Origin: Macrotis lagotis
Lineage: Eukaryota; Chordata; Mammalia; Peramelemorphia; Peramelidae
Length of the DNA: 64,000 nucleotides
Assembly (NCBI RefSeq): GCF_037893015.1
Contig: NC_133661.1
Span: forward strand, 228,193,157-228,257,156
Direction of reading: 5' to 3'
Shown here: in pieces, positions 21,401 to 32,599 of the stretch
Layout of the letters: every line of letters begins with the position of its first letter
Position numbering within the stretch: position 1 is the stretch's first letter
The notes under the pieces: model-generated
The model's database searches: none
Seen by the model: the letters and a program-made list of their open reading frames with translations, nothing else
What the model was told of the DNA's origin: nothing
Made by a program: the position numbers and the translations under genes

Positions 21401-22095
21401 TTGGTATAATGTGTGAAACATTGAACTTGGAGTAACCCTTACTAGCTCTGTGATCTTGTAAAGCAAGTTGTTAATCTCTAGCCTCAGTTATACACAAATG
21501 TGAAATAGGTATAATAATACTTTCTCCGTTTTCTAAATTCAGTTTTTGTTTTCAATTCCAAATGTTTTTCCTCCCCTTTCCTCACCCATTGAGAAGGCAA
21601 GAAAAATAACTCATTATAAATATGAATTTTTAAGCAAAACAAATTCGTGTATTAGTCACATTGTCAATCTGCCCTCTTGACTCCATCAACTTTCTGGAGG
21701 AGGAAAGCATATTCCATCATTCCTTTGGAATTGTGATTATTTATCATATTGATCAGAGTTCTTGAATCCCGCTGTTTATCTTTATAACATTCAAAGTTGC
21801 TTATCTTTATAGCATTCTTATTATCGATTAAATTATTCTCTTGGTTCTACTTACTTTACAAAGTTTCCAGAGTCATTATAATACTTATATACTTGCTGAC
21901 TTGTTGTGAGGGTCAAATAAAAATCATTTTAAGTGTAAAGTGCCACCAAAATGTGAGCTATTACTGTTATTAGAATTGGAATGAGAAGTCCAGTCTCCGT
22001 TATCTAACTTGGCTATATAACAACAGGTAGCTCATTTAATCTCTCTGAGGTTTCAATTCTTCATTTGTAAAATAGGAATAATGCATACTACTGGT
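21400..22095 (+). repeat. Cluster of MIR-like SINE fragments
   Basis: Three sense fragments can be followed: about 21400-21525 (CTAGCTCTGTGATCTTGTAAAGC), 21895-21985 (CTTGTTGTGAGGGTCAAATAAAAAT) and 22010-22095 (CATTTAATCTCTCTGAGGTTTC). Between them (21540-21890) I see nothing identifiable. Confidence 0.55.
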
Positions 22096-22109
22096 TCTAG
22101 ATACCTAAA

Positions 22110-22690
22110 TAGGATTCAACAACCAATTATTAAGAACCTTTTCCATGGAAGGAGTTGTGTGTTAAATGCTGAGGATCTGGAGACAAAACACAAAAATGCC
22201 GTTTGATTTTAACAGCTTCCATTTTATTTGGTGGATCCACGTGCATAGTATATACAAATATATAATATTTATTTTATTATATATTCCCAATCTTAGCTAT
22301 TAGTGTTCTCTCTTGAAATTATAATATATTATGTACACTATTATTTAGAAATAAAATATTATATAGATTATAGAATTCATTTCATAACATCTATTACACA
22401 TAAGTTATAAATACCGTGCATATGTTATAAATAACATGTAATCTACATTTTATATACACATATAAAAACAGCATGATTTAAAGAGAAAAACAAGTCACTA
22501 ACAGCTGGGAGCAGGAAAGATTTTTCATCAAGAGTCTTAATTGTGCTTTGACAGAAGCTGTGGAGTCTGAAGCAGGAAGAATGAGGAAGAAATATGCTTT
22601 GGATAAGGGAGATGACCCTGGGCAAAGACAAGAGGGAATGAAGGATTTTGTGAGGAAGTATTTTATAAAACCTAGTGTTAGAGGAATTTA
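22110..22690 (-). repeat. L2 3' end, antisense, with AT-rich expansion
   Basis: CAACAACCAATTATTAAGAACC, GTTAAATGCTGAGGATCTGGAG and GCTTCCATTTTATTTGG represent the L2 terminus in antisense. The interval 22240-22470 is a TA-rich low-complexity expansion. GTCTGAAGCAGGAAGAATGAG continues the LINE afterwards. Confidence 0.5.
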
Positions 22691-23070
22691 AGTCTGTGTA
22701 TCATGATGACCATCTGGTGTCAGGTGCTGGAGGCTTAAAAATATCAAGGAGAAATGAAAAAAGATTTCTTTTACCCTTGCCCGGAAACCCTCAATTGACC
22801 AATGGAATCCAAAGGACCTGAACATTTTCTCCTGGTGTTGATTCTTTAATGCTGAAATTAGAGGAGTATAACAATGATATTCACTTTTATCCAACACTGC
22901 AAAATGATTTCCCCATAGTAACCTTTTGTGGTAAGTAGAAAAGCCATATTAAAGAGAGAGAGGCCCTGTGATTGCCCACTGATTAACCAGGAAGTGATGA
23001 AATCATTTATACTTGAACTCAGATCTATATATGACTTACTCCATCCCTCCCAATCTATTGTTGGATGAAA

Positions 23071-23124
23071 ACAGGAATACAACTCTCATTTTATGATTTG
23101 TAAAATGAGAGTTTATATTCCTGT
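23071..23124. other. Near-perfect hairpin (inverted repeat)
   Basis: The arm ACAGGAATACAACTCTCATT plus TTA pairs with TAAAATGAGAGTTTATATTC plus CTGT around a 7-base TGATTTG loop, with one mismatch and one bulged base. The stem is about 23 bp. Part of the right arm resembles a MIR core, so the symmetry may have arisen inside an old SINE. No known microRNA seed was recognised. Confidence 0.7.
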
Positions 23125-23185
23125 CTAGAAAACCTTAGTAACAATTAAGATACTTATTGATGGCATGTAAATATCATCAATTTCT

Positions 23186-23338
23186 TTTTTTTTTTTTACG
23201 TTTTTTGCAAGGCAAATGGGGTTAAGTGGCTTGCCCAAGGCCACTTAGCTAGGTAGGTAATTATTAAGTGTCTGAGGCCAGATTTGAACTCCTGACTCCA
23301 GGGCTGGTGCTCTATCCACTGCGGCACCTAGCTGCCCC
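23186..23338 (-). repeat. WSINE1-like SINE, antisense, with target duplication
   Basis: Poly-T then TTTTTTGCAAGGCAAATGGGG, AAGTGGCTTGCCCAAGG, GGTAATTATTAAGTGTCTGAG and GCGGCACCTAGCTGCCCC. The flanks AATATCATCAATTTCT (23170-23185) and AATATGATCAATTTCT (23339-23354) match at 15 of 16 bases. Confidence 0.93.
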
Positions 23339-23409
23339 AATATGATCAATTTCTATACATGCCTGATATGATTATGGGACCCTGTACAAATGGTAGTATC
23401 ATGGGTCTC

Positions 23410-23715
23410 AGTCTTTTACCCAGTGTGGTATGTTAGAAAGATCACAAGATTTTATCCCAGAAACCCTGGATTAGAATCCTTACCCCCCTGGCTCTCCAAC
23501 TAACTAGATCTGTGAACCTGGGTAAGTTATTTCATCTATCTGAAACTGTTTCCAGTTTAAAGAGTCAATATGCTAATTTTTAGTGTAACCTTGGACAAAT
23601 CACAATTTCCTCAATCTCAGTTTCCTCATCACTAAAATGATGAGATTTGGACTAGATGAGCTCTGAGATCAGTTCTAGTTTTAAATTGAAAATCCCATGA
23701 CCTTAAATTGCTAAA
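23410..23715 (+). repeat. Two MIR-like SINEs
   Basis: The first (about 23410-23560) has GATCTGTGAACCTGGGTAAG. The second (about 23575-23712) has GTGTAACCTTGGACAAATCAC, TCTCAGTTTCCTCATCAC and GAGCTCTGAGATCAGTTCTAG. Confidence 0.65.
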
Positions 23716-23727
23716 TAAATTTCAGTT

Positions 23728-23752
23728 TTTATTATTATTATTATTATTCATG
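23728..23752 (+). repeat. (ATT)n microsatellite
   Basis: About eight ATT units are present directly after the MIR 3' region, a common place for such tracts. Confidence 0.8.
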
Positions 23753-23883
23753 TTTGGAAGAAAGGGAGAAGATAGGAAGAAAGAACCTCACCTTCTTCCT
23801 TTACATCCTTTGAGGTAGTTGCCTTGCTCTTATCCACCCTGGAAAAGAGAATGGTAGCTTCTCAATAAGGGTAAACTGAAAAA

Positions 23884-24265
23884 AAATTTTTTTTAAATAA
23901 ATGTTTTATTTATTTTTCAATTATATACAATAGTAGTTTCTACCTATCATTTTTCTGTATGGTTTTGAATTTTACCATTTTTACCTCCCCCTCCCTCCCC
24001 TCCCCCCATAGAAGGCAGTCTGATAATGTTTACATTGTTTCCATGCTATACATTGATCAAAATTGAATGTATTGAGAGAAAAATCATATCCTTAAGGAAA
24101 AACTAAATTAGAGATAGCAAAATTATGTAGTACATAAGTAAACTTTTTTAAAATTGAAAGTAATAGTCTTTGGTCTTTGTTTAAACTCCACAGCTCTTTC
24201 TCTGGATACAGATGGTATTCTCCAAAGCAGATTCCCTAAAATTGTATGGGAAAATCTTTTGAAGT
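23884..24265 (-). repeat. Marsupial LINE 3' end, antisense copy of the 3340-3735 family
   Basis: It is the reverse complement of the repeat near 3.4 kb: CCTCCCCCTCCCTCCCCTCC, AGAAGGCAGTCTGATAATG, TTTCCATGCTATACATTGATC, CTCTGGATACAGATGGTATTCTCC. A 96-codon open frame at 24154-24444 starts within it and is not considered a gene. Confidence 0.7.
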
Positions 24266-24754
24266 ATTTTTCCCTAAGCATAGAAAGCCTGGCTCAGGGA
24301 AATGGCAGATTCCTAGAACGTTTTTATTTTGTAATTTATTATTTTGAAATTTTGTGTTTATACCAAAAGAAAAAAAATGACCATTTTCATGAATACAGAG
24401 GAACCCCCAAAATGGGATTGTATCTAAGTCCATGGATCTATTAATGTAGTTTTAAAGGTATGTAATAAATCCAATCTTTTATTTTCATCTTCCTCCTTCT
24501 TGTCTGTTTCCTTTGGAATTCCATCTGTTCTTTCTCTTCATTTTTCTCCTATATACTTTAGTGATCCTCTTTTCTTTCTTTTTTGGGGGATAGTGGGAAC
24601 ATCATTTGTAGCCCCTTCCTTTCCTCCAACTTTCCTTCCTCCCCCAAACATTTCAAAAAGAAAACCTGTGTAAAAGAAAAGCATATTTAGGCAAAAAATA
24701 ATTCACACCATTGGCCACATCTCTCTGGCAGGGGATAGGTATAATTTTGGGGGT

Positions 24755-24895
24755 GGGTCAAGACAGTGGGGTTAAAGTGACTTGGCCAAGGTCACACAGC
24801 TAAGTAAGTATTAAATATCTGAGGTCACATTTGAATTCAGGTCCATCTGACTCCAGGGCTGGTGCTCTAACCACTGTGCCACCAAGCAGCCCCTA
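24755..24895 (-). repeat. tRNA-derived SINE, antisense
   Basis: GGGGTTAAAGTGACTTGGCC, AAGGTCACACAGCTAAGTAAG, TCTGACTCCAGGGCTGGTGC and CCACTGTGCCACCAAGCAGCCCC form the antisense tRNA-head SINE. Confidence 0.8.
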
Positions 24896-24899
24896 TATA

Positions 24900-26370
24900 A
24901 TTCTTTATCATCAATCTTTGAAGTTAATGTCATTCTCTAACTTTATCAATGGCATACTTACTTTTTGAACTGTTTGCAAATGGCAGAACCTTCACTATGA
25001 GGTAAGAGGTGATTCCCCATTCTCTACCATCCCCTGAGGTATATCTTGGAAGTAACTTTCTTACTTCAAGATACTTGGTAATTAAGGTAATGAATGTTCT
25101 GTGAAACCATAGACCCCCTAACAACTAATCTTAGAAATATTTTTCAGATAATCCCTCTAAAAAAGATATCAGTGAAGAGTTTATGGTTGACATTGAGAGT
25201 GGTTATAAAAGTTGCCAACTCTTATTTTATGTGAAGCATGTTTCACAGACACAGAACATTAGAGCTAGGCAGAAACTTAGACACACTTAGAGGCTTAGGG
25301 CCTTCTAAAAGATAAGGGCAAGAAAGGGCTTTAAAGTCAGTTTGAGAGCTGCAGGGGAGAGTAGGCATCTATAATTTCTTACAAGTTCTGCCTAGGAATA
25401 AAAAGCAGGCCAAATAACAAACATGGTGTCTTATTTTCCTTGACTGTACTAGATGATGCTTGAACTAAAAGTTCCTTTTAATGCTAAACCTATGAATCCA
25501 TGACTAGATAAGTGCTGAGATGCTCTCATCATGAGTTGGGTACAGGATGAATTGGGTTCTATCTAGGTAGAAGGGCTCATCATAGACCCAGTAATAGTGT
25601 AGTGATGGGTCTTACTCTAGAGCTAAACCTAGGAGCCAATGACCAACCTAACTAAATTGTGTGAAGCTCAACACAATAAATGGGATACCAGTTTTGTGGA
25701 GTTATTCTAGCTTATTGCTAAGGCATAAATGGGATGTAGCTTATATTTGTGGAGGGAAGAAGTGCTTGGATTCACAGATCTTTCAATTAGTGAAATGAGT
25801 TATTTGTCGCATATGAACTATATTGAATCAAAGTTGTAGCCCCTACATGTTCATCATAGGAGGTAGGCTATAGACTAGCAATCAGTATAGGTGCTCTCTA
25901 TGCAAATTTCATTATGTACATTGGTATTGGTCTTTGAGAATTGTAACTACATATGTAATATATATCCATCTATCATCTGTCTGTCTATCTCCTTTTAATG
26001 ACCCTCCAGGAATTTAGAATCACTGGGTTTAGCCTTAAAACCTTTCTAACTTGGTAACCTCTTCCAGGATTAGTCCTCCATTAGCATAGATGTTGAGAAT
26101 CTTGAATCCTTTCCACTTCGTAGTAGAAATCAGAAGATGACTTTTTATAGAGGAATTATGGAATGCTATCAAAATTAAGGTATTGTGAAAATTTTTGGTA
26201 CTGTTTCAGCATTTAGATTAAAAAATAAACTTAAATAGTGGCGAAAAAGACTATGGAGATGAGGAGACAAATTTTCAGAAATGGTTTTAGGTGGGGGAGG
26301 GTTTGGAAAACTTGAACTGATCTGTTAATTTCAGTAAGTCTTGTTTGTAATATTTTAATTGGCCAAATTC
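24900..26370. other. Non-coding stretch without a confident feature
   Basis: I see no gene here. Short MIR-like hints occur near 25440-25505. The rest is AT-rich unique sequence with a short TATC/TGTC-type run at about 25960-25995. Confidence 0.5.
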
Positions 26371-26374
26371 TACT

Positions 26375-26525
26375 TTGGAGTAAATTACTAGGAGTTAGAT
26401 AATCTGATTTTAGTCCCAGTTCTGCCAAAAAACAACTATCATTCACCTTGGTCAACTCTCTTCAATTTTCTGGGAGTCAGGTGCTCTTTTCTATTAAAAA
26501 GAGGGTTGTATTTGATGATTTCTTA
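26375..26525 (+). repeat. MIR-like SINE
   Basis: GATTTTAGTCCCAGTTCTGCC, CTTGGTCAACTCTCTTCAATTTTC and AGAGGGTTGTATTTGATGATT follow the MIR order. Confidence 0.55.
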
Positions 26526-26779
26526 TACCCCCCTCTCAGACATTATAAATTTTGGAGCTTACTTCCTCTCCTTCCTTCAAATTCAGCACATCCTGCCTTC
26601 TTGGGACTCAGATTCCTAGGGTTCCATGCATTTCCAGAGGACTGGTTAGTAAAGGTTGTACTAACAAGCTAATATGTCCTACAGAGACCTTAGCCAGTCT
26701 AACTTTCACCCTATGAAAAGAAGTATTCTCTTGAAGGTGAGTGGGAGCTTGCCCACTGTAAGCTGCTAGGGGGTACAAA

Positions 26780-27150
26780 AGAGACATCTTCTGCAAAATG
26801 AGGCTATTGGACTAAATATAATGTCCTTTTCAACTCTAAAAATTCTATACTTTTCTTTGTGTGTCTGAGATATGTAAGATAGGGAAGGTTTAACTTTCTG
26901 GCTGTATACAGCTCTATCCCATCCAGACCTAGTTGCCAGCATCAGCACCACCTAGCTTTACTTAGGGAAGTGTCATACTCAAAGGGACCAACTGTTAGTC
27001 TTTTACTCAGTCACGGAACTGGAAGGCTTATCCAATTGCCTCCTTTTTTCAGATACGGAAACAGATCCAGGGAGGAGACATGACTTATTCAGGGTCATGA
27101 AACCATTTAACAAAAAGCCTAGAATTAAAATCCAGAATTCCCAAGCCTAA
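26780..27150. repeat. MIR-like fragments, one sense and one antisense
   Basis: A sense piece at about 26785-26855 has CTGCAAAATGAGGCTATTGGAC. An antisense piece at about 27005-27150 has CAGATACGGAAACAGATCC and CAGGGTCATGAAACC. Confidence 0.5.
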
Positions 27151-27509
27151 ATTTATATTCAAGTCTTATATTTATTCCTGTTTCTTTCATTCATTCAGTG
27201 GATAGTTATTGCTCCAGTATTCTGCTTATCATTTCTGGTCTGACTTCTTCCTCTGCTTCATTGGAAACTAGATTTTCCTTCTTCCTTCAGTCCTGGGGAA
27301 AACACTACCATCCTGGCATAGAAGACAGGAAAGAGGTCTTATCCCTTGGCATGACCATGAAGCTATGTCTAGACATGAAGGCTGATGATAGGAGGTACTT
27401 ATAGTTAATAGGATGCATCAGTGTTTTCTCACAGGCATTCTCTGCCTTGTTGACATGCTTTTTACCATGTAGGTTTCCTCTTCATTATAGAAAAGCATTA
27501 CATTATAAT

Positions 27510-27890
27510 GAAAAGGCAGGATTATAGTAGATAGACTGGGTGTGGGAAACTTGGGTTCTAGTGCAAACTTTGGCTGGTCACTAGGATCTTAGACCTTTTT
27601 AAGTCATTTCCAGTTCTTTTTGTGTGATCTTCCTCCTTGAAGAGGAGATCATCTTGATTATTTGATGATACTCTGAACCTGATTTACATTTAAATAAATG
27701 CTCTCTCTACCCATTTGGTCTCTCAGGTCTTAGATTCCCCATGTATAAAAACAAATAGAGTAAAACCAGGTGATCTTGAGATGCAACCTTGATCCTAGCA
27801 TTTAATTGTATCCTAGTTAAGTTGCTTTCCCTTCTCAGAGCTTTAGTAATTTCCTTATCTGTAAATGGTGATGAGGAGAATTCTTGATGT
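27510..27890 (+). repeat. Two MIR-like SINEs
   Basis: GGAAACTTGGGTTCTAGTGC near 27545, and a second copy ending with CTCAGAGCTTTAGTAATTTCC and TTATCTGTAAATGGTGATGAG near 27835-27875. Confidence 0.5.
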
Positions 27891-27948
27891 AGGAAATTTA
27901 TAATTAGAAACAAATTCTGTAATCTTTTATGCTACTAAATTTTGTTAA

Positions 27949-28686
27949 CTGTGGAAGGCTGTTTGCTCTTGAGATATAAACTGACCCCTAGTGTTTATAC
28001 ACTGTCTCCCCATTCCCCCATTCCCAGTTACCTATTGACACTGACAGGAAATGACATGTTGAACTTAGAGGTCCTGCACCTAGGTACAGAAGAACCAAAC
28101 TTGCCATTGGAAGATGCCTGGCCCCAAGCGCCAAACCACTACAGAAGTGTATTTAAGAAGAGCTGCGGCCTTTTGCTCTTGCTTGACTCTTCCACCCTGC
28201 AGGATGACTTTCTCTCATTCTCTCTCTCTTTTTTCCTAGGTTTTGGCTGGGCATTGGGATTAAGTGGCTTGCCCAAGGCCACACAGCTAGGTAATTATTA
28301 AGTGTCTGAGACAGGATTTGAACCCAGGCACTCCTGACTCCAGGGCTGGTGCTTTATCCACTGCGCCACCTAGCCACCCCCCTACCCTGAGTCTCTTAGG
28401 GCATGTACTCCCAAACTCTTAGGCCTTCTGGAGCACCATGCCATGTGGCCGGACTAAGCCAGCCCTCAAGGCTGCTTGGCACCTGCCACTCCCCCTCTCT
28501 CCCACTTTACCTAGCCTGTCTTCAAAGTGCTTACTGCTTTTCAAGGATTTTTAACCTGTATACTCTGCAATAATTTATAATAAATACTGAGCAGTTTTAA
28601 AATCCCAAGGAGCATGCAGTTCCTTCATTTTTCAGTAACCCTCAATCTCCATCTTTATTCCGTTACCCTAAATCTCATCGGTGACA
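27949..28686 (+). mobile_element. Possible solo LTR of an old endogenous retrovirus
   Basis: The stretch opens with TGTGG and closes with GTGACA. It contains a TATA-like GTATTTAAG at about 28148, a GC-richer R/U5-like region, and AATAAATACTGAGC at about 28579-28592, a plausible polyadenylation signal. This organisation, unlike the surrounding LINEs and SINEs, fits a solo LTR. A WSINE1 splits it. No internal viral gene is present. I could not find a clear short flanking duplication, so boundaries are provisional. Confidence 0.4.
28225..28381 (-). repeat. WSINE1-like SINE, antisense, nested in LTR-like sequence
   Basis: GATTAAGTGGCTTGCCCAAG, CACACAGCTAGGTAATTATTAAG, TCCTGACTCCAGGGCTGGTGC and GCGCCACCTAGCCACCCC are in antisense order. 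The T-rich start lies within TCTCTCTTTTTTCCTAGG. Confidence 0.9.
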
Positions 28687-28699
28687 ATGGAACATAATA

Positions 28700-30230
28700 A
28701 TACTACTATATCACAGGGTTATTGTGAGGTCATTTAAGAAAGATATGATATTATTATTTTCTCTTAGACTCTTCAGTACACGATTTAGTGAGCCTGTTAG
28801 AAGTTATACAAGCACAATGATAGAACAACTGGCTCAAAAAAAAATTCTATGTTGGTTCTTTGGCATAACTGGCAAAAATTTAGACCTTTTGATTTATTTC
28901 CTTAATCATAAAATTGCTACTATTTTGCAAAGAGAAATACCACCTGAGGATCATTTTTATGACTCTGCCCTAAGGAAATGACTTTGGTTATAAAGTCCCT
29001 TTTAAAATGGACTTCTCTGAGATAGCTAGAAGTCACATCCCTTAGGGCAGGTGGCTTCAACCTAAGATGGAGGGTCTGCCCTTGGCTTCTGCACTGGCCC
29101 TCTGAGGCCCATTCTTGCTGCCCTGGGGTTACATTTGTTGTTGAGCTCAGTTGGCTCTGTGAGTTGCATTGTATTCATGAATAGGTATTGAGTTTTCTGT
29201 GCAGCCCTTGGGGGTTTTTGTTGGCTATTGCTGCCCAAAAGAGCTAAAAGGTTGGTCACCCCTTCCCTAAAGGATAAGTTGCAATGCTTCCCTTCCTATG
29301 GGAGAGATTGTGTGTTGGCTACCCCAAGATTGAGCTTTTTATTGCTAAAACTGAGGGTTGGAGTGTTTCCTTTATGGTGTCTGACCCCAGCGGTAACCAC
29401 ATTTTCGAACTTGGAGTAAAAGACATAAATATATCCTTAGATTTGCTCCTGGACTAGGGAGGAGCTCACCTGCAGTACAGCAGCCAGGATAAGGAAACAG
29501 ACCATCTGGTAGATTCCTCTAATATCTAATTATTCTTGCCAACTAGGTACTAAGCTCAGTTGTTGCTATGCTACTGAAAGATGGCAAATGCTGTCAACTC
29601 CCTCCAAATTTCATCACTCTGGAGGAAATCCCAGTTGTGTTACCCTAGTTATGGCACTGTGTTGGGTAAAAAAGGGATTAGAGTAGAGTGGGGAATAGCA
29701 GGAGTAGATTTTGTTTATCTGCCTAGATTTCTGTATTTTGTGTAGAAGAGATGGAATTGCAGCGGCCCTGTTCTGGTGCCGTTAGCTGATCAGTACAAAA
29801 ACTTTAACTTTGTCCAATTTTCCCAACCTGGGCAGCCTGGAAGTCTTTGATATGGAGCTTGGAATGGGAGCCAATTATATAAATGCTAGTCTTAGTATGC
29901 AAAGCCAATTGCCTTTAGCTTTACTCAGCACTGCTGAATTTAAGTTTCACTTTTCTCCATGTAGTAAAAATTAAATGCTTGCTTCTTTCTACTTAGTGAC
30001 TAGGAAGATATGGGTAAAGCTAGGCTTTACCAGATCCACATCCAGCCTTTACATTATACTTCACCACTTCCCAATAAAATGGCAGGTCAATTAGGCAACA
30101 ATGAGTTTACACTTAGATTTATGTGCAATCACTTCCCCATGTATTCAGTAAAAGATTGTCCTCAGAATCCCAGATATTAGACCTAGGCTGACTGCTACTT
30201 CAAACATTAATCTCCTCTAAAGTGCCACTG
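28700..30230. other. Repeat-poor non-coding stretch
   Basis: Apart from a short MIR-like 3' piece at about 28710-28735 I recognise no repeat. A plus frame at 28724-28981 (85 codons) has no recognised domain. The sequence is moderately GC-rich at 29050-29400. No gene can be supported. Confidence 0.4.
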
Positions 30231-30234
30231 ACAA

Positions 30235-30900
30235 CTGGTCATTCACCCTTTACTTAAATACTTTTACTGACCAGGAGCTGTGCTGTCTCTAAAAATGGCT
30301 TATTCCATTTTTGGATAGCTATAATTACAAGGAAATTATTTCCTATTTTGAAGTGAAATCTGCCTCTCTGTAGCTTTTACCCAATAGTCATAGGTTTTTA
30401 TGGCAGCTAGGTAGTACTAGTAGATAAAGCATTAGATTTTGAATCTGGAAGATTCATCTTCATGATTTCAAATCTGGCCTCAGTTTCTTACTAGATGTGT
30501 GACCTTAGGCAAGTCATTTAACCCTGTGTGCCTTAGTTTACTCATCTATAAAAAAAGAGCTAAGGAGAAAAAATAGAAACCTGCTCTTATTATCTTTGCC
30601 AAGAAAACCCAAATAGGATCATGAAGAGTTGAATACAACTGAAATGACTCAACAACAACAAAAGTAATAATTTTACAATAGTCTTTTATCCAGAAACCCT
30701 TTAGGACCAAGAAGGATTAAACTTAATAAGGATTAAACTGAATCCTTCTTTCACAGAATAATCTTTTAAATATTTAGGTACAATGCAACTGCCCTTCTTA
30801 AATAATTTCTTCTCTAGGACGGTTATCCCCACATATGATTGTTTTGAGCTCCCTCCTTTATCAAGCCCACCCCAACTACTCCAGTCCTCATCAGTCTCTC
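30235..30900. repeat. Ancient CR1/L3-class LINE-like sequence split by MAR1
   Basis: TAATTACAAGGAAATTATTTCC at about 30321 and ACTGCCCTTCTTAAATAATTTC with CTTCTCTAGGACGG at about 30788 are the type of old LINE also seen near 7.3 kb. The SINE at 30402-30665 interrupts it. Confidence 0.35.
30402..30665 (+). repeat. MAR1-like SINE
   Basis: GGCAGCTAGGTAGTACTAGTAG, GACCTTAGGCAAGTCATTTAACCC, TCTTTGCCAAGAAAACCC and GTTGAATACAACTGAAATGAC are in sense order, ending in CAACAACAAC. Confidence 0.88.
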
Positions 30901-30904
30901 CTTT

Positions 30905-31200
30905 ATTGGCATAGTGAATAGAATACTCTGACCTTGGAATCAGGAGGGCATGAGTTCAAAACCAGCCTCAGACACTTGCCACTTAGTTGTTCTGTGACTT
31001 TGGGCTTGTCACTTAACCTTGATTGTCTCACATCAGGATCATCTCCAGTTGTCCCGATATGGGCCACTAGACCCAGATGGTTCTGGAGGAGAAAGTGAGG
31101 CTGGTGACTTCACCCAGCTCCCCCCACTCAAATCCAATTCATGTGCTACTCATGGCATAACCTCCCTGATATAGTGGGTCTTCTTTGAAAATGAAGGACA
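30905..31200 (+). repeat. Composite tRNA-SINE with a distinct 3' body
   Basis: The tRNA head (GAATCAGGAGGGCATGAGTTC, GACTTTGGGCTTGTCACTTAACC) is followed not by the MAR1 tail but by ATCATCTCCAGTTGTCC, GGAGGAGAAAGTGAGGCTGG, CAAATCCAATTCATGTG and GGTCTTCTTTGAAAATGAAGG. A second copy of that body is at 45890-46145. It ends in (ATT)n. Confidence 0.75.
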
Positions 31201-31583
31201 GACATTATTATTATTATGATTAGTATTACATGAATTTCCTTTTTTAAAGCACTTGTCTTGCATTTGTTTTATTGGTGCACATAGGATTTAGAACTGGAAG
31301 AAACCTAAATTTCATCCTTCAGATGTTTCTTTTTTCTGAAGAAGTTGTAGAAGAAGCTGAGGTATTGAGAATAATTTATTTATTACTCATGGAAAGAAGA
31401 AGCAAATCTTGTATTGGAATCTCCCTCTAAATGTCTCCTTTCTTTAAGGTCCTTTTGTTCTGTGGGTAGAAGTTATTTCTTGATCTTGATACATGATTGA
31501 TCCACTTCTCCAAGTTTCTGTGGTATAGCTCGTGGTCTTCAAGTCCTTTCAAAAATTCTAACACTGCATTAGTCAAAGGTTTT

Positions 31584-31736
31584 TTTTTTAGATTTTTTTG
31601 CAAGGCATATGGAGTTAAGTGGCTTGCCCAAGGCCACACAGCTAGGAAATTGTTAAGTGTTTGAGACTGGATTTGAGCCCAGGTACTCCTGACTCCAGGG
31701 CCAGGGCTTTATCCACTGTGCCACCTAGTCACCCCT
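31584..31736 (-). repeat. WSINE1-like SINE, antisense
   Basis: TTTTTTTGCAAGGCATATGG, AGTTAAGTGGCTTGCCC, CACACAGCTAGGAAATTG and TGTGCCACCTAGTCACCCC. Flanks AGTCAAAGGTTTT (31571-31583) and AGTCAAGGATTTT (31737-31749) are an aged target duplication. Confidence 0.9.
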
Positions 31737-32160
31737 AGTCAAGGATTTTAATACACTACAATGCAGATCATCTGGATATGATAACTTGAAATAACAGTTC
31801 AGATACAGGCTGATTTTCCATCTCATCTCCCTTTGGATTTTGCTTTTTCGTTAGGAAAAAATAGAATAATAAGAATTGAGTAGTTCATCCTTCTCATTGT
31901 TGTCTGGTTTTATCATTTCACCCACACATTGAAGTAAGTCTTATTCCTTCTTTGATCCTCTTCTTTCCTCCACTGTGGAATAAAAATAAAACAATAAAAG
32001 GTCCTCTTGCCAACCTTAATCCATTCTGGGCGGTTTGCTTCCTATGATTCTTTTAGAGAGCTAATGCTTTTTTATTCATCCTCAGTTACATGCCTTGCTG
32101 CTGTTGAATGTTTTTTTAAAAATGTGAGTTGCCGATGAATTCCCTATACTTTAATATTTT

Positions 32161-32308
32161 TTTTTAGGTTTTTGCAAGGCATATAGAGTTAAGTGGCTTT
32201 CCTAAAGCCACACAGCTAGGTAATTATTAAGTGTCTGAGACCTGATTTGAACCCAGGTACTCCTGACTCCACGGCAGGTGCTTTATCCACTATGCCACCT
32301 AGCCGCCC
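32161..32308 (-). repeat. WSINE1-like SINE, antisense
   Basis: GGTTTTTGCAAGGCATATAGAG, ACACAGCTAGGTAATTATTAAG and CCTAGCCGCCCC are present. The 12-base CTTTAATATTTT at 32149-32160 recurs at 32309-32320, a perfect target duplication that overlaps the last SINE bases. Confidence 0.93.
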
Positions 32309-32599
32309 CTTTAATATTTTTAAAAATCAATTCCTCCTCTTCATCATTATCAAAATAATCTCTCCCTAGATCTTGAGAATTTCACTTTAGATAAGCTTTT
32401 ATCCCATTTGGGCCAACTTCCCTTGAAGAATATTAGGACAGTGGATCCCATCTATTCTTTTTCTAAACCTTTTGACAACTGCTCTCCCATTCTGGATTGT
32501 ATATCAATCTATGATGAGCTTTCTTTTCCTTCTCTACTTTTGAAAGACCTCAGAAAGTCCTTCTGGTTCTAACCTATCCTTCAGTCTCATTATTTATTA

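Noticed and set aside
23071..23124. Hairpin as a known microRNA
   Set aside because: I matched neither arm to a known mature microRNA. It is kept only as a structural finding.
23728..23752. Short regular repeats considered as CRISPR-like
   Set aside because: This is an ATT microsatellite. No spaced direct repeats occur anywhere, and the DNA is mammalian.
27942..28301. 119-codon plus frame
   Set aside because: It runs through LTR-like sequence and into an antisense WSINE1, with no domain.
28724..28981. 85-codon plus frame in unique sequence
   Set aside because: It begins in a MIR-like fragment and shows no domain. AT-rich composition and lack of splice context argue against coding.
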